A stretch of DNA of 64,000 bases, taken from Xanthomonas sp. DAR 80977 (GTDB lineage: Bacteria > Pseudomonadota > Gammaproteobacteria > Xanthomonadales > Xanthomonadaceae). The position numbers and the translations under genes were made by a program. The notes beneath the pieces are model-generated. The model had not been told where the DNA came from, searched no databases, and was given only the letters and a program-made list of their open reading frames with translations. Location: contig NZ_CP162487.1 in assembly GCF_041240605.1 (NCBI RefSeq), positions 1,681,001 through 1,745,000 of the forward strand, given 5' to 3'. Below, one piece after another: positions 10,006-19,186 of this stretch. Position 1 is the first letter of the stretch. Every line of letters begins with the position of its first letter.

Positions 10006-11093
10006 GTACGGCCTCAGGGAAGGAGGGGTGCGGGGCGAAAAAGCCGGCCAAGTGAGTGAAACCCGCTGGCCGGACCGACCTGGCGGCGTCTGCCGCGCAT
10101 GAAGCAGAACCTCGAAAGCGTGCAACGTCAGCGTGCGTACCAGCGGCAATCGAGCGCCCATGCTGGGCATGCCTGCCCTGTCCGGGTCGGCCTTCCGTTT
10201 GCCGGCGGCAGCCTTCGTCGCATTCGAGACCTGGGCGCTCTCCCTCTATAGCGGCCGCCATCACGCAGTCTTTACAAAATTAAATAGGGAACCATTGGCC
10301 GAGACGGATGGCCTCCTCCAGGCCGATCGCGGGAGCGCCGCGGCAGGGACCAGGCGCCGTGGCGGGCCCTTCCGGCAAGTGGGCGCGATCGCGTCGCATG
10401 CGTTCGGCTGTGGCGAGGCTGCTCGCAGCGCCGGTCGGGCGACGCGTCTGCACGCGCGCGATCCACGCAGCGCGTGCCGGCGCGGCGTCGCGCCGTGCGC
10501 CAGGATGCCGCGGAGGGCGGAGGGCGGCGTCGACTGCGCAAGGCGCCAGGTCCGATGCCCGATGCCATCTGCGCGATGCGGCGCGCGCCGTCCCGTGGGC
10601 CACGCCCGGCGGCGCATGCCGGAGCGCGCCAGGCCATATCGTTCTGCCGATCTTCCGTTTCGACTCGCCGCGATCGGCGACGGCACAACGCGTTCGATGA
10701 CGCAGTCGGTTGCTCGCGACCACCATGCCGGTGCGCGGCGCGACGATCCGCACGGCGCGTGCCGCGCTGCTGCGCGCGAGCGAAGTTCTTCACTGGAATT
10801 TCACCGATTCGGATACGTTCGGACCGTTTTTTTGGCCGTTCTCCACGCGCCGATCATGTGTGTGAGTACGTTCAATAAAACGTCCGCGAATGCGCATCAA
10901 GAATCCACGACGGTCGCCGTTACCTCGCCCAAGCATCGGCGCTGGCGTCGCGCGCGGTGGGCCTCGGTCTTGCGATTTTCCGGCCTGCCGCAGGCGCCAT
11001 GCCATGCCTTCGCGGTCTGTTCCGTTTCGTGCCCGGTCCTGCGGCGTTGCCAGGCCGTGGCGCACTTCCATTCCCCCAGCCTTGGTACTCCCC
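10006..11093. other. 1,088-base intergenic region between divergent chemoreceptor genes
   Basis: No convincing gene. Open frames exist on both strands, but they are arginine/alanine-rich GC shadows without ribosome sites. The short AT-rich pocket at 10270-10290 contains the sigma-28-like promoter for copy 1. A second AT-richer pocket lies at 10795-10890, before copy 2, and may hold its promoter, but I could not find a clean consensus there. Confidence 0.5.
10248..10274 (-). promoter_or_regulatory. Sigma-28 (FliA)-type promoter for chemoreceptor copy 1
   Basis: On the minus strand this reads TAAAGACT, eleven bases, then GCCGCTAT. TAAA and GCCGCTAT are therefore 15 bases apart, the spacing and near-consensus of FliA promoters (TAAAGTTT-N11-GCCGATAA). 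It faces the chemoreceptor and implies a leader of roughly 240 bases. The match is seen directly; activity is inferred. Confidence 0.65.
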
Positions 11094-13334
11094 ATGATCG
11101 GATTTCTTCAGCGCTACAACGTCGGCACGCGTCTCTCCTTTGCGTTCGGCCTGCTCATCCTGCTTTCCTGCGGCCTCGTCGTGGCGGGAGTGGTGACCCT
11201 GGCGCAGGCGCGCGAGCGCTTGGACACCATCGTCAATCGCAACATGATCATCATCCAGTACACCGGCGACATGCTCGAGGCCAGCTCGGTCATCGCCATC
11301 AATCTGCGCAACATCGTCCTGCCGACCACGCAGGAGGAGAATGTCCAGTTCGCCAAAATCATCGAGCAACAGCGCAAGCGCTACGCCGAGGTGCGCGATA
11401 AGCTCTATGCGCTTCCAGCCAGCGCCGAGGGCGCTGCGATGCGCGAGCAGATCGATCAGGCGCGCGAACTGTCGCGCGCGAGCAACCAGGAGGTGCTCGA
11501 CCTGGGAATGAACTACAAGCCCGACGAAGCGCTTGCCGCGCTGATGAAGCGGGCGGCGCCGGAGACGCAGAAATGGCAGGACGCCATCTCCGCCTACGCG
11601 ACCCTGCAGCGCAAGCGCACCGACGAGGCCTATGCCGCGGCGAACGCGGCGATGGACCGTGGCCGCGCCTTGCTGATCAGCGGTGGCGTGGCGGTGGTGC
11701 TGGTCAGCAGCCTGCTGGCCTGGCTGATCACGCGCAGCCTCACCGTGCCGCTGAGCCGCGCCACGCGCGCCGCCGAGGCGATCGCCGACGGCAAGCTGGA
11801 CAACGACGTGCAGACCCAGGCCACCGACGAAACCGGGCGTCTGCTCAGCGCGATGCACGGCATGCAGCACCAGTTGCGCAGCCTGATCGCCGCGCAGCTG
11901 GACATGGCCAAGCGCCACGACGCGGGCCAGATCAGCTTCCGCATGGATGCCTCCGCGTTCCCCGGCGACTACGGCCGCATGGCGGCGGAAACCAATGCCG
12001 TGGTCGGCTCGCACATCGAGGTCAAGCTGAAGCTGGCGCAGATCATGGGCCGCTACGCGATCGGCGACCTCAGCCAGGACATGGACCGGCTGCCCGGCGA
12101 GAAGGCGGTGCTGACCCAGACCATGGACGAAGTGAAGGCCAACCTGTCGGCGATGAACGGCCAGATCAAGCAGCTGGCGCAGTCCGCCGCCAACGGCGAC
12201 TTCAGCGCCCGCGGCGACGCCGAGCGCTTCCAGTTCGACTTCCGGGTCATGGTGGAAAGCCTCAACCAGCTGATGACCACCGCCGACGGCAACCTGCAAT
12301 CCCTGTCGGCCTTGCTGCAATCCATCGCCAACGGCGACCTGACCGCACGCATGCACGGCGAGTTCCGCGGCGTGTTCGCGCAGATGCGCGACGACGCCAA
12401 CGCCACTGCCGAGCAGCTGTCGGAGATCGTCGGCCGGATCAAGCACTCGGCCGTATCGATCAACGCCGCGGCCAGCGAGATCGCGACCGGCAACGACGAC
12501 CTGTCGCGGCGCACCGAACAGCAGGCCGCGAGCCTGGAGGAAACCGCCGCCTCGATGGAGGAGCTGACCTCCACCGTCAAGCAGAACGCCGAACACGCGC
12601 GCCAGGCCAACCAGCTCGCGGTCGGCGCCGCCGCGGTCGCCTCCGAAGGCGGCGACGTGGTCGGCCAGGTGGTCACCACGATGAGCGGCATCGAAGCCTC
12701 GTCGAAGAAGATCGCCGACATCATCAGCGTCATCGACGGCATCGCCTTCCAGACCAACATCCTCGCGCTCAACGCGGCGGTGGAAGCGGCGCGCGCCGGC
12801 GAGCAGGGCCGCGGCTTCGCCGTGGTCGCCTCGGAAGTGCGCACCCTGGCGCAGCGCTCGGCCAGCGCGGCCAAGGAGATCAAGGAACTGATCGACGACT
12901 CGGTCAGCCGGGTGGCCGAAGGCTCGGCGCTGGTCGGCCAGGCCGGCAAGACCATGCAGGAGATCGTGTCTTCGGTGCAGCGCGTCACCGACATCATGAG
13001 CGAGATCTCCGCCGCGTCGCAGGAGCAGTACGCCGGCATCGAGCAGGTCAACCAGACCGTGACCCAGATGGACGAGAGCACGCAGCAGAATGCGGCCCTG
13101 GTGGAAGAGGCCAGCGCCGCGGCGCGCTCGATGGAGCAGCAAGCGGACGAGCTGACCCAGGCGGTGGCCCTGTTCAAGCTGGAGGATGGCGCAGCGCCGG
13201 CGGTGCGCAAGGCGCTCGCCGCAGCGGCGTCGAAGCCCGGCAGCGGCGCCCGCCCGGCCACCGTGCCGGCGATGCCGGCGCGGCGCCTGCAGTCCGTCGC
13301 CTTGGCCACGGACAAGGATTGGCAGGAGTTCTGA
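11094..13334 (+). CDS. Methyl-accepting chemotaxis protein, copy 2
   Basis: A 746-residue chemoreceptor paralogous to the divergent gene at 7807-10005. TM1 is at about residues 13-34 ([17 protein letters not shown]) and TM2 in [19 protein letters not shown], with a four-helix-bundle-type periplasmic domain between. Two HAMP-type segments and the conserved hairpin follow. It ends DKDWQEF, matching the xWxxF pentapeptide that tethers CheR/CheB in high-abundance receptors; copy 1 lacks this. The start at 11094 is chosen because upstream in-frame sequence is non-coding in character, but no strong ribosome site is visible. Ligand unknown. Confidence 0.92.
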   Translation: MIGFLQRYNVGTRLSFAFGLLILLSCGLVVAGVVTLAQARERLDTIVNRNMIIIQYTGDMLEASSVIAINLRNIVLPTTQEENVQFAKIIEQQRKRYAEVRDKLYALPASAEGAAMREQIDQARELSRASNQEVLDLGMNYKPDEALAALMKRAAPETQKWQDAISAYATLQRKRTDEAYAAANAAMDRGRALLISGGVAVVLVSSLLAWLITRSLTVPLSRATRAAEAIADGKLDNDVQTQATDETGRLLSAMHGMQHQLRSLIAAQLDMAKRHDAGQISFRMDASAFPGDYGRMAAETNAVVGSHIEVKLKLAQIMGRYAIGDLSQDMDRLPGEKAVLTQTMDEVKANLSAMNGQIKQLAQSAANGDFSARGDAERFQFDFRVMVESLNQLMTTADGNLQSLSALLQSIANGDLTARMHGEFRGVFAQMRDDANATAEQLSEIVGRIKHSAVSINAAASEIATGNDDLSRRTEQQAASLEETAASMEELTSTVKQNAEHARQANQLAVGAAAVASEGGDVVGQVVTTMSGIEASSKKIADIISVIDGIAFQTNILALNAAVEAARAGEQGRGFAVVASEVRTLAQRSASAAKEIKELIDDSVSRVAEGSALVGQAGKTMQEIVSSVQRVTDIMSEISAASQEQYAGIEQVNQTVTQMDESTQQNAALVEEASAAARSMEQQADELTQAVALFKLEDGAAPAVRKALAAAASKPGSGARPATVPAMPARRLQSVALATDKDWQEF

Positions 13335-13597
13335 TCGGCAAGTCATGGCGTTCGCCGCCCTCCAGCTGGAGGGCGGCCTGTCGTCGCGGCACACGGACCG
13401 CGTGCCGCGCGGCCGCTGCAGGGGCGGCTGCCACGGCATCCAGCCGCGGCCAATGCGCCGTCGCCAGTCGCGCAATGCCCAGGCGTCCGATGCGCCGCGT
13501 GCCGTCGGATTCGCTGCCTTCCTGGGGCGGCGCGCTGTTGAGCCGTGTGCCGGATTGCCCCAGAATGCGGCATCGACGGCGGAAGGAGCCACGTCCC

Positions 13598-14071
13598 ATG
13601 TTCGACGCCACCACCGCGGCGCTGTCCGCGCCGCAGCGTGCCGTTGGCGATGCCCGCACGCGTCTGCGGATGCGGGTACCACGCCGTCTCGCCTTGCTGG
13701 TCTTCTCTTTCGTCTCGATTGCAGGATGCACGATGGCCGATTCTCCGCTTTCAAAAGAACAATTCGCGCACCAGGTCGATGCGCTGCTGGGCGGCCGCGA
13801 TGCGGTGGAGGTGCCGGCCTCGGCACTGACCGCGTTCGCGTGGCAGCGACTGTGTTTCGAACGCGACGATGCGCTGTTGCTGAAGTTCACCGTGGATGGC
13901 CACGAACGCGTGCTGGCGCTGCCCTACGAGGAGTTCTTCGTCGACGAAGGCCACGTACGGGGCTCGCTGGAGGATGCCTGCCTGGCTCCGGGCGACAGGA
14001 TCCTGGTCAAGAAGAAATATCCGGGGTACGCCGGCCCGGTGGAATTCCAGAAGAGCGGCCAGGGAGGCTAG
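13598..14071 (+). CDS. Small lipoprotein, candidate immunity protein
   Basis: A 157-residue protein if started at the ATG at 13598, which has GGAAGGAG 9 bases upstream. A second in-frame ATG at 13670 would give the lipoprotein signal RVPRRLALLVFSFVSIAGC directly. The lipobox SIAG-C puts the lipidated cysteine at residue 44 of the long form or 20 of the short form. Serine at +3 and alanine/aspartate near +2 to +4 leave sorting uncertain. The mature domain (about 114 residues) contains FVDEGHVRGSLEDA and matches nothing I recognise. It ends two bases before the DUF6973/XVIPCD-like gene, so translational coupling is likely. Role as that protein's periplasmic inhibitor is inferred from position and lipidation only. 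Confidence 0.8.
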   Translation: MFDATTAALSAPQRAVGDARTRLRMRVPRRLALLVFSFVSIAGCTMADSPLSKEQFAHQVDALLGGRDAVEVPASALTAFAWQRLCFERDDALLLKFTVDGHERVLALPYEEFFVDEGHVRGSLEDACLAPGDRILVKKKYPGYAGPVEFQKSGQGG

Positions 14072-14073
14072 CC

Positions 14074-14949
14074 ATGGTGGACATCACCGACCCGAAAGGC
14101 GCCAAGCGGGAGATCGAGCAGGAGGCTTATCGGTACTACGAACAGTTGAGCGGCACGCCGCTGGCCAGGCGGCCCGACGGCAGCTTCGCCGCGCAGGGTC
14201 ACAACGACGAGCTCGATGCATTTCGCCATGCCTACACCAGTGGCCGCGTCACTCAGGTCGCCGGCGGCATGCAATGGGTCGCACGCCATTTCGGCAACGA
14301 CGCGGAGATCGGCGCGGCGCATCCCAACGATCCGTACGAACATCGCATGGACCTGTGGAACAACGAGACCGGCCGCCGCCTGGGCGATGCCGCCGCCGAT
14401 GCGCCGGACCTGGCGCGGCGCACGTATGCGGCGCTGCGCAATGGCGAACTGGCCACCGGCCTGTCCGATCCACGCCTGCGCCAGCTGTATCCCGACGATC
14501 CGCGCCTGCGCCTGGCGCAGGGCGACCCGCAACGCGAACTGGTCAGCGGCGACGATGTGGACCGCATCAACCGCGACGTCTCGCGGCTGCAGGACCAAGC
14601 CCAGGATCGATTCCCGCCGGGCCATCCCGACCGCGCCTATTTCGATGCCTTGCGCGCGCAACTGCCGGCGCAGGTCTCCGACACCAAGGTCGCGCAGGCG
14701 CTGCTGGCGGCCAAGGCCGAAGGCATCGAGCGTGTCGACCAGCTCGGCGCGGCGACGCTGCACAACGATCAGATCTTCGTCAGCGGCAAGACCCCCGGAT
14801 TCCGCGCCCAGGTCGACGCCAATGCGCCGGCGCCGGACATGCGCGAGACCGTGTACCAGACCGACCAGCACAATCTGGTCCGTGCCTACGACGAGCAGAA
14901 CCGCGCCCCGGCGCAGGCCCCGCAACCGTCGGCCCCTGCCGGACCCTAG
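14074..14949 (+). CDS. DUF6973 protein with XVIPCD-like C-terminus, candidate type IV-secreted antibacterial effector
   Basis: A 291-residue soluble protein without a signal peptide. Residues about 46-106 carry ELDAFRHAYTSGR and EHRMDLWNNETGRRLGD, matching the DUF6973 pattern (DAFRHA ... MDLxNNxxGR) whose His/Asp/Asn residues suggest an enzymatic site. Residues about 180-275 run PGHPDRAYFDALR, LLAAKAEGIERVDQL, DQIFVSGKTPGFRAQVDANA, then MRETVYQ. This follows the layout of the XVIPCD secretion domain (HPD, GLxxIDHV, FAVQG, VD..A, pvexS), with divergence in detail. The Q/A/P-rich tail also fits. GGGAGG lies 8 bases before the ATG. Toxicity and secretion are inferences. Confidence 0.85.
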   Translation: MVDITDPKGAKREIEQEAYRYYEQLSGTPLARRPDGSFAAQGHNDELDAFRHAYTSGRVTQVAGGMQWVARHFGNDAEIGAAHPNDPYEHRMDLWNNETGRRLGDAAADAPDLARRTYAALRNGELATGLSDPRLRQLYPDDPRLRLAQGDPQRELVSGDDVDRINRDVSRLQDQAQDRFPPGHPDRAYFDALRAQLPAQVSDTKVAQALLAAKAEGIERVDQLGAATLHNDQIFVSGKTPGFRAQVDANAPAPDMRETVYQTDQHNLVRAYDEQNRAPAQAPQPSAPAGP

Positions 14950-15147
14950 CGCGAGGTGCGGGCGTTGCCGGCGGCGTGCGGCGGATGAGGTCCCACTGGC
15001 GCGCGCATCGCCTCTGATGGCGGAAACGCTGCCGGTGCAGGCCGCAGGCGAACGTGGCGCCCGGTCGACAGCATATCGCCGCGATTTTGGCTATATTTGC
15101 CAGGCGGGCACCGGCAGGGGGCGGGTGTCGTTGATCAGGGGACGATC

Positions 15148-15741
15148 GTGGAAATCCAGCAGCGCCGTTTTTCGAACCATATCCGCTACGTCTTCGGCGA
15201 CGACGAGCTGCACTATTCGGTGCAGGACGGCTCCGGCAGCCGCAGCTTCTCGGTGGGCTACGGCGATATCGGTCGCGACCGCCAGACCCTGACCGAGCGC
15301 AATCAGTGGCTGCGCAATGCCGGTTTGCTGTGGGGCGTGCTGGGGTTGGTGCTGACCGTGACGTCCTCGCTGAAATATCATGCGTTCGCGCCCTCGTTCT
15401 GGCTGTGGATCGGCATCATCTGCTACGCCGCCTATCACCTGGTGGTGACCCACTACCTGATCCTTCCGACCGAGAAGGGCAATCTGCTGATCATCCGCAA
15501 CGCCGACGGCGAGCGGATCCTCGCGCAGATCGAACAGCGCCGCGCCAACTATCTGCGGCGCGAATACGACGTCATGCTCGCCGAGGAACATCCCGAGCAG
15601 CGCCGCAACCGCTTCAAGTGGTTGCATCGCGAAGGCGTATTGAGCGACGAGGAACTGGAGCAGCGCCTGCAGCAGGTGGATGCGCGGGATCCGGCGCTGC
15701 TGGTGGTGCAGCAGGTCCTGTCGGGAAACCAGCTGCACTGA
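15148..15741 (+). CDS. Two-helix inner-membrane protein of unknown function
   Basis: I do not recognise the family. The GTG at 15148, with AGGGGA about 5 bases upstream, gives 197 residues starting MEIQQRRFSNHIRYVFG; an ATG at 15097 would add 17 residues with no ribosome site. About 65 soluble residues precede two close transmembrane helices (roughly residues 56-75 and 82-103), followed by a charged cytoplasmic tail. The end, LHREGVLSDEELEQRLQQV, resembles a SHOCT-like short C-terminal helix. It stands alone, downstream of the candidate effector gene. Confidence 0.75.
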   Translation: MEIQQRRFSNHIRYVFGDDELHYSVQDGSGSRSFSVGYGDIGRDRQTLTERNQWLRNAGLLWGVLGLVLTVTSSLKYHAFAPSFWLWIGIICYAAYHLVVTHYLILPTEKGNLLIIRNADGERILAQIEQRRANYLRREYDVMLAEEHPEQRRNRFKWLHREGVLSDEELEQRLQQVDARDPALLVVQQVLSGNQLH

Positions 15742-15936
15742 GCCTGCGGCGGCCGCGGGTGCGGCGGCCTGCAGCGCAACGCTGGCGCCGCACGCATGTG
15801 GAGCGGGGTTCGCAGCGGTGGCCCGCCCTCGCGCCGTGCATGGCGCTGCGGCAACGGATCCAGCGCACCGCCTTCGCACCGCCGCGCCTGTGCCCGCAAC
15901 CAACGCCGGCGCCGCGAAGGCGTGACGACGCGCCGC

Positions 15937-16764
15937 TCAGGCTTGCGCGAAGCGCCGCTCCTGCATGTAGCGTCCCGGCGAGGTCCCCAGCGATTTGCGG
16001 AACATGGTGACGAAGCTGCTGGCGCTTTCGTAGCCGAGCCTGTCCGCCACCTGTTGCACCGGAGAGCCGCTGTCCAGCCACTTCAGCGCAAGCATGAGGT
16101 GAATCTGCTGGCGCCAGCGCCCGAAGCTCATCCCGGTTTCGCTGGTCAGAAGCCGCGCCATGGTCCGTTCACTGAGGCCCACGCGCCTGGCCCAGGTCTG
16201 CACAGTGCCGCGGTCTGCGGGTGCCTGCATGATCATCCGGGCCAATGTGCGCAGCCTGGTGTCCTGCGGCATGGGCAGGTGCAGGTTGCCCGTCGGCATG
16301 GCGGCGATTTCATCCAGCAGCAGCGTCGCCAGATGCGATTCCATCCCGCCCTCCGGATACAGCAGTGGAAAGCCGGCGGAGCGGATCAGCAGTTCGCGCA
16401 GCAACGGCGTGATCGCGATTGCGCAGCAGCGCTGCGGCAGAGTGGCGGCGAGGCTGCCATCGACGAAGACGATGTAGCCTTCGATCGTCCCCGCAGCGGT
16501 GACGTTGTGCAGGACATCGCCAGGCACCCAGAGCGCGCTTTGCGGCGGCACCATCCACAGCCCGCTTTCCAGCTCGCAGCTGAGCGTCCCGCGCAGCAAC
16601 AGCATCAGCTGGCTCTTGCGGTGACGGTGAAAATCCATTTCCACGCGACCGAGGTCGTCGCTCAGGAAACCAAACGTCACGATGGGGCGCGGCACATCGT
16701 CGGGCTCGACCCAGCCGGTGTCGCCTCGATCCGCCGCAGCCGATAGATCGTTCAGGATAGGCAT
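15937..16764 (-). CDS. AraC-family transcriptional regulator with N-terminal cupin
   Basis: A 275-residue regulator starting MPILNDLSAAADRGD. Residues about 25-105 form a cupin-type ligand domain (FHRHRKSQLMLLLRG, VWVPGD-like strand). The C-terminal 100 residues carry two helix-turn-helix motifs, with RRVGLSERTMARLL and the AraC signature DRLGYESASSFVTMFRKSLGTSPGRY. An ATG at 16836 would add 24 basic residues and seems less likely. It is divergent from the siderophore-interacting protein gene across 382 bases, so regulation of that gene is a natural inference. Confidence 0.9.
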   Translation of the reverse strand: MPILNDLSAAADRGDTGWVEPDDVPRPIVTFGFLSDDLGRVEMDFHRHRKSQLMLLLRGTLSCELESGLWMVPPQSALWVPGDVLHNVTAAGTIEGYIVFVDGSLAATLPQRCCAIAITPLLRELLIRSAGFPLLYPEGGMESHLATLLLDEIAAMPTGNLHLPMPQDTRLRTLARMIMQAPADRGTVQTWARRVGLSERTMARLLTSETGMSFGRWRQQIHLMLALKWLDSGSPVQQVADRLGYESASSFVTMFRKSLGTSPGRYMQERRFAQA

Positions 16765-17146
16765 GCAACCCCGTCGCCGTCCGGCAGGCTTGGCAGGAAA
16801 TCGAAACATCTTGGCCTTGTTGCGCAATGCCATCAAGCGCAGGGCGCTCTATCCTGCGCCACGACAGGAGCCAGATCGCCATCCCTGCCAGCAGCAGGTC
16901 GCGGCATGAGTCCAGCGAACGCAGGACTCGGCGCCAGGACCGCGCAGCGGCCGTTCGCGAAGGCGCAGCAAACAGGATGGAACCGCCGACGATCGGTTTG
17001 CCGACGTCGAGGCGCCTGGCCCGTTGCCAGCCGGACATGCCGCCGCTGCGTGTCGCGAGGTTCATGGCGTCTGTCGGCGCCATGTGGAAATTTCCCGGAT
17101 GCCGCGGCCGCAGATGGCCGCCTCCCCTATGCAAGGTGCCGACCCG
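16765..17146. other. Divergent control region between araC-type regulator and siderophore-interacting gene
   Basis: 382 bases with no convincing gene. I looked for a Fur-type palindrome and did not find one. Any AraC-binding direct repeats are not obvious by eye. Confidence 0.45.
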
Positions 17147-17872
17147 ATGAACAAGCCGGACACGAAGCCCGGACGATTGACGCAGACCCTGATCCGCATG
17201 TTCGTGAAGCACGCGCGGGTGACCCAGGTCGAGACCGTCGCCGCAGGCTTCAGATCGATCGCACTGGAAAGCGCGGCGTTCAAAGGCGTGGTCTGGACGC
17301 CGGGACAGAAGCTGCAGGTTCTGATGGGGTCGGCGTTCGTCGCGCGGACCTTCACCCCCATGGAATGGGATCCGGTGGCAGGCCGAACGCGCTTCCTGGG
17401 GTACGCGCATGGCACCGGACCCGCGAGCAACTGGCTGCGCAACCTGAGCCCGGAGGACGAGTGCGATGTGTTTGGGCCACGGGCGTCGCTCGACCTCGGC
17501 CAGGCTGCCGGCAAGCGTGTGCTGCTCGGCGACGAGACGTCGATCGGACTGTTTGGCGCGCTCGCCCGCCACGCGCCGGGCGAACCTGCGCACTGCTTGC
17601 TCGAAGTGGATTCCGTCGCCACGGCGACGTCTGTGCTGGCGCACTTCGGCCTCACGCGGGTCGCGCTGTTCGAGCGGGCGGAGAACGACGCGCATCTGCA
17701 GGAAATGGAACAGCGGCTGCCGCCGCTCGTCGCCGACGGCGCGACCTTCGTGCTGACCGGCAAGGCGTCTTCCATCCAGCGCCTGCGTCACGCGCTGCGG
17801 GCACAGGGCGTGCCTGCCTCCAGGCTGATGACCCGGGCCTACTGGGCGCCGGGCAAGACCGGCTTGGATTGA
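17147..17872 (+). CDS. Siderophore-interacting protein (FAD-dependent ferric-siderophore reductase family)
   Basis: A 241-residue protein of the SIP/ViuB family, cytoplasmic NAD(P)H:flavin enzymes that reduce ferric siderophores. The N-terminal FAD domain has VARTFTPMEWDP (equivalent of RxYTxR, with the usual pattern partly altered) and HGTGPASNWL. The C-terminal half, with LLGDETSIGLFGAL followed by CLLEVDS, matches the SIP domain's GDETALPA-type motif. AAGGTG about 9 bases upstream supports the ATG at 17147; an in-frame ATG at 17129 is possible. It is divergent from an AraC regulator rather than sitting beside a TonB receptor. Confidence 0.85.
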   Translation: MNKPDTKPGRLTQTLIRMFVKHARVTQVETVAAGFRSIALESAAFKGVVWTPGQKLQVLMGSAFVARTFTPMEWDPVAGRTRFLGYAHGTGPASNWLRNLSPEDECDVFGPRASLDLGQAAGKRVLLGDETSIGLFGALARHAPGEPAHCLLEVDSVATATSVLAHFGLTRVALFERAENDAHLQEMEQRLPPLVADGATFVLTGKASSIQRLRHALRAQGVPASRLMTRAYWAPGKTGLD

Positions 17873-17928
17873 TCGCAAGCGCCGGAGTATCCGCCGCTTC
17901 TGCCGGCATCTGCGCCTGTGCGTGGGAG

Positions 17929-17965
17929 CGATGCCCGCCGTGCGGTGCACCGGCGGCGGGCATCG
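17929..17965. terminator. 12-bp perfect hairpin after the siderophore-interacting gene
   Basis: CGATGCCCGCCG (17929-17940) pairs exactly with CGGCGGGCATCG (17954-17965). It lies between convergent genes, so it could stop transcripts from either side. No T-run is present. Confidence 0.55.
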
Positions 17966-17981
17966 CCCTGGCGGTCGAGCA

Positions 17982-18005
17982 GAAGCCGCCCATTCGGGCG
18001 GCTTC
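17982..18005. terminator. 10-bp hairpin with tetraloop before the convergent gene end
   Basis: GAAGCCGCCC (17982-17991) pairs with GGGCGGCTTC (17996-18005) around the loop ATTC. Reading the minus strand it follows the stop at 18036 by about 30 bases, the expected place for that gene's terminator. Confidence 0.6.
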
Positions 18006-18035
18006 GGCCAAGCAGGAACAGCGCTCGCTATCGGC

Positions 18036-18518
18036 TCATTTCGGTGCCGCCGGCGACTTGGTGCGCGGGATCACGTACGAGGTGATGTATTCGCCGTTGG
18101 AGCCGTAGACCACGACGATGGTGTTGTTGGCGTCCTGGTAGACCACCGTGGCGCTGCACGGGCAGCTCGCGGCGGCGGTGACCATGCCGAGCGGGCGGTC
18201 CTTCTCGTCGTTGACGGCGATCAGCTGCTCTTCGGCGGCCGAGCCGATCGGCAGGCGCGATTCGGCGCCCGGGGTGACCGCGATCACCGTGATCACCTCG
18301 TCCTGCAACGAGTTGATCTGCGCGAAGCTCAGGCCGGACTTCTCGAACGTGTAGACCTTGAACAGCGGCGACAGGCTGACGTTCTTCTTGCCTGCCGGGA
18401 CGCGGTCGCCCAGGCCCTGGATCGCGTCGTTGGGGAGCAGCTTCTGCCCGGCGGCCTGCGTCTGCGCCGCCGTGAATGCGACCGCCAGGACGGCCAGGGT
18501 CAACAGGGGTTTGATCAT
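18036..18518 (-). CDS. Exported protein of unknown function
   Basis: A 160-residue protein with a clear signal peptide (MIKPLLTLAVLAVAFTAAQTQA) and a good ribosome site (AGGAGAGACACC before the ATG). The mature domain of about 138 residues is beta-rich, with repeated valine/isoleucine strands such as EVITVIAVTPG and NNTIVVVYGSNG, and one CPC motif in AAASCPCSATVV. I do not recognise it. It is monocistronic, convergent with the siderophore-interacting gene. Confidence 0.8.
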   Translation of the reverse strand: MIKPLLTLAVLAVAFTAAQTQAAGQKLLPNDAIQGLGDRVPAGKKNVSLSPLFKVYTFEKSGLSFAQINSLQDEVITVIAVTPGAESRLPIGSAAEEQLIAVNDEKDRPLGMVTAAASCPCSATVVYQDANNTIVVVYGSNGEYITSYVIPRTKSPAAPK

Positions 18519-19186
18519 GGTGTCTCTCCTTGTCTTGATGCAGCGGACCGTTGCGCATGGGCCGGGCGGCAGCCGTGGTCCTTTCCGGCCAGGCCGCTCG
18601 GTGCAGGCCGTCTCCTGGCCTGCCATCACGCGTGCGGGCAGGCCGTACCTGGCGACCGGCGCAGCGCCTTGCACGGCGGTGCGAGAGTCGATCGAGGCAG
18701 GCTTCCAACCCGACGCTTTGTTCAGTATTTCTGACGTTAGTATCGCTGTCAATAGCTGGAATCAACGACATGCAGCGCGCCGGGGTGGAATGCGCAGGTC
18801 TTGTATATCCGTACTTGCGGTGCCGCCCGGGGCCTCGGCAGGTGCCGTCCGGCTTGCGCGTGTGCGGGGCGGGGCAGCGAAGGGCAGGGCAGCGGCGCAG
18901 GGCAGGGCGGCAGCGGGGCATGCGGCCGCATCCGGGCGACGCGGCGCGCTTCGAACGCGCGTGGCGGCGGCCTCGCGGTTCGGACGTGGCGGTCGCAGCC
19001 ACCGGCGCGGCGCTGCCACGCGCGCACTGCCGATGTCGCGATGCGCCGCAGCCGGTCGGCTGGAGCGCCGGTTGCCCGCCGGCCAGACCCGGCACGCCCT
19101 GCGGAGGATCCGAAGGCGTGCGCAGGCGAGCACGGCGCCATCGCGACGCGGTATCGTGTCGGGATTCCTGCCAATCGACGAACCCG
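18519..19186. other. 668-base non-coding region
   Basis: No gene that I can support. It contains an AT-richer pocket around 18715-18775 and G-rich direct repeats of GGGCAGGGC type around 18880-18915. It separates the divergent secreted-protein and permease genes and should contain both promoters. Confidence 0.45.

Noticed and set aside
10870..10910. Possible FliA promoter (TAAA near 10876) for chemoreceptor copy 2
   Set aside because: The bases 15 downstream read CATCAAGA, matching almost nothing of GCCGATAA.
10920..13826. A minus-strand open frame of about 968 codons opposite chemoreceptor copy 2
   Set aside because: It is antisense to a well-supported gene, has arginine/glycine/histidine-rich composition from GC-rich codon shadowing, and has no ribosome site or family motif.
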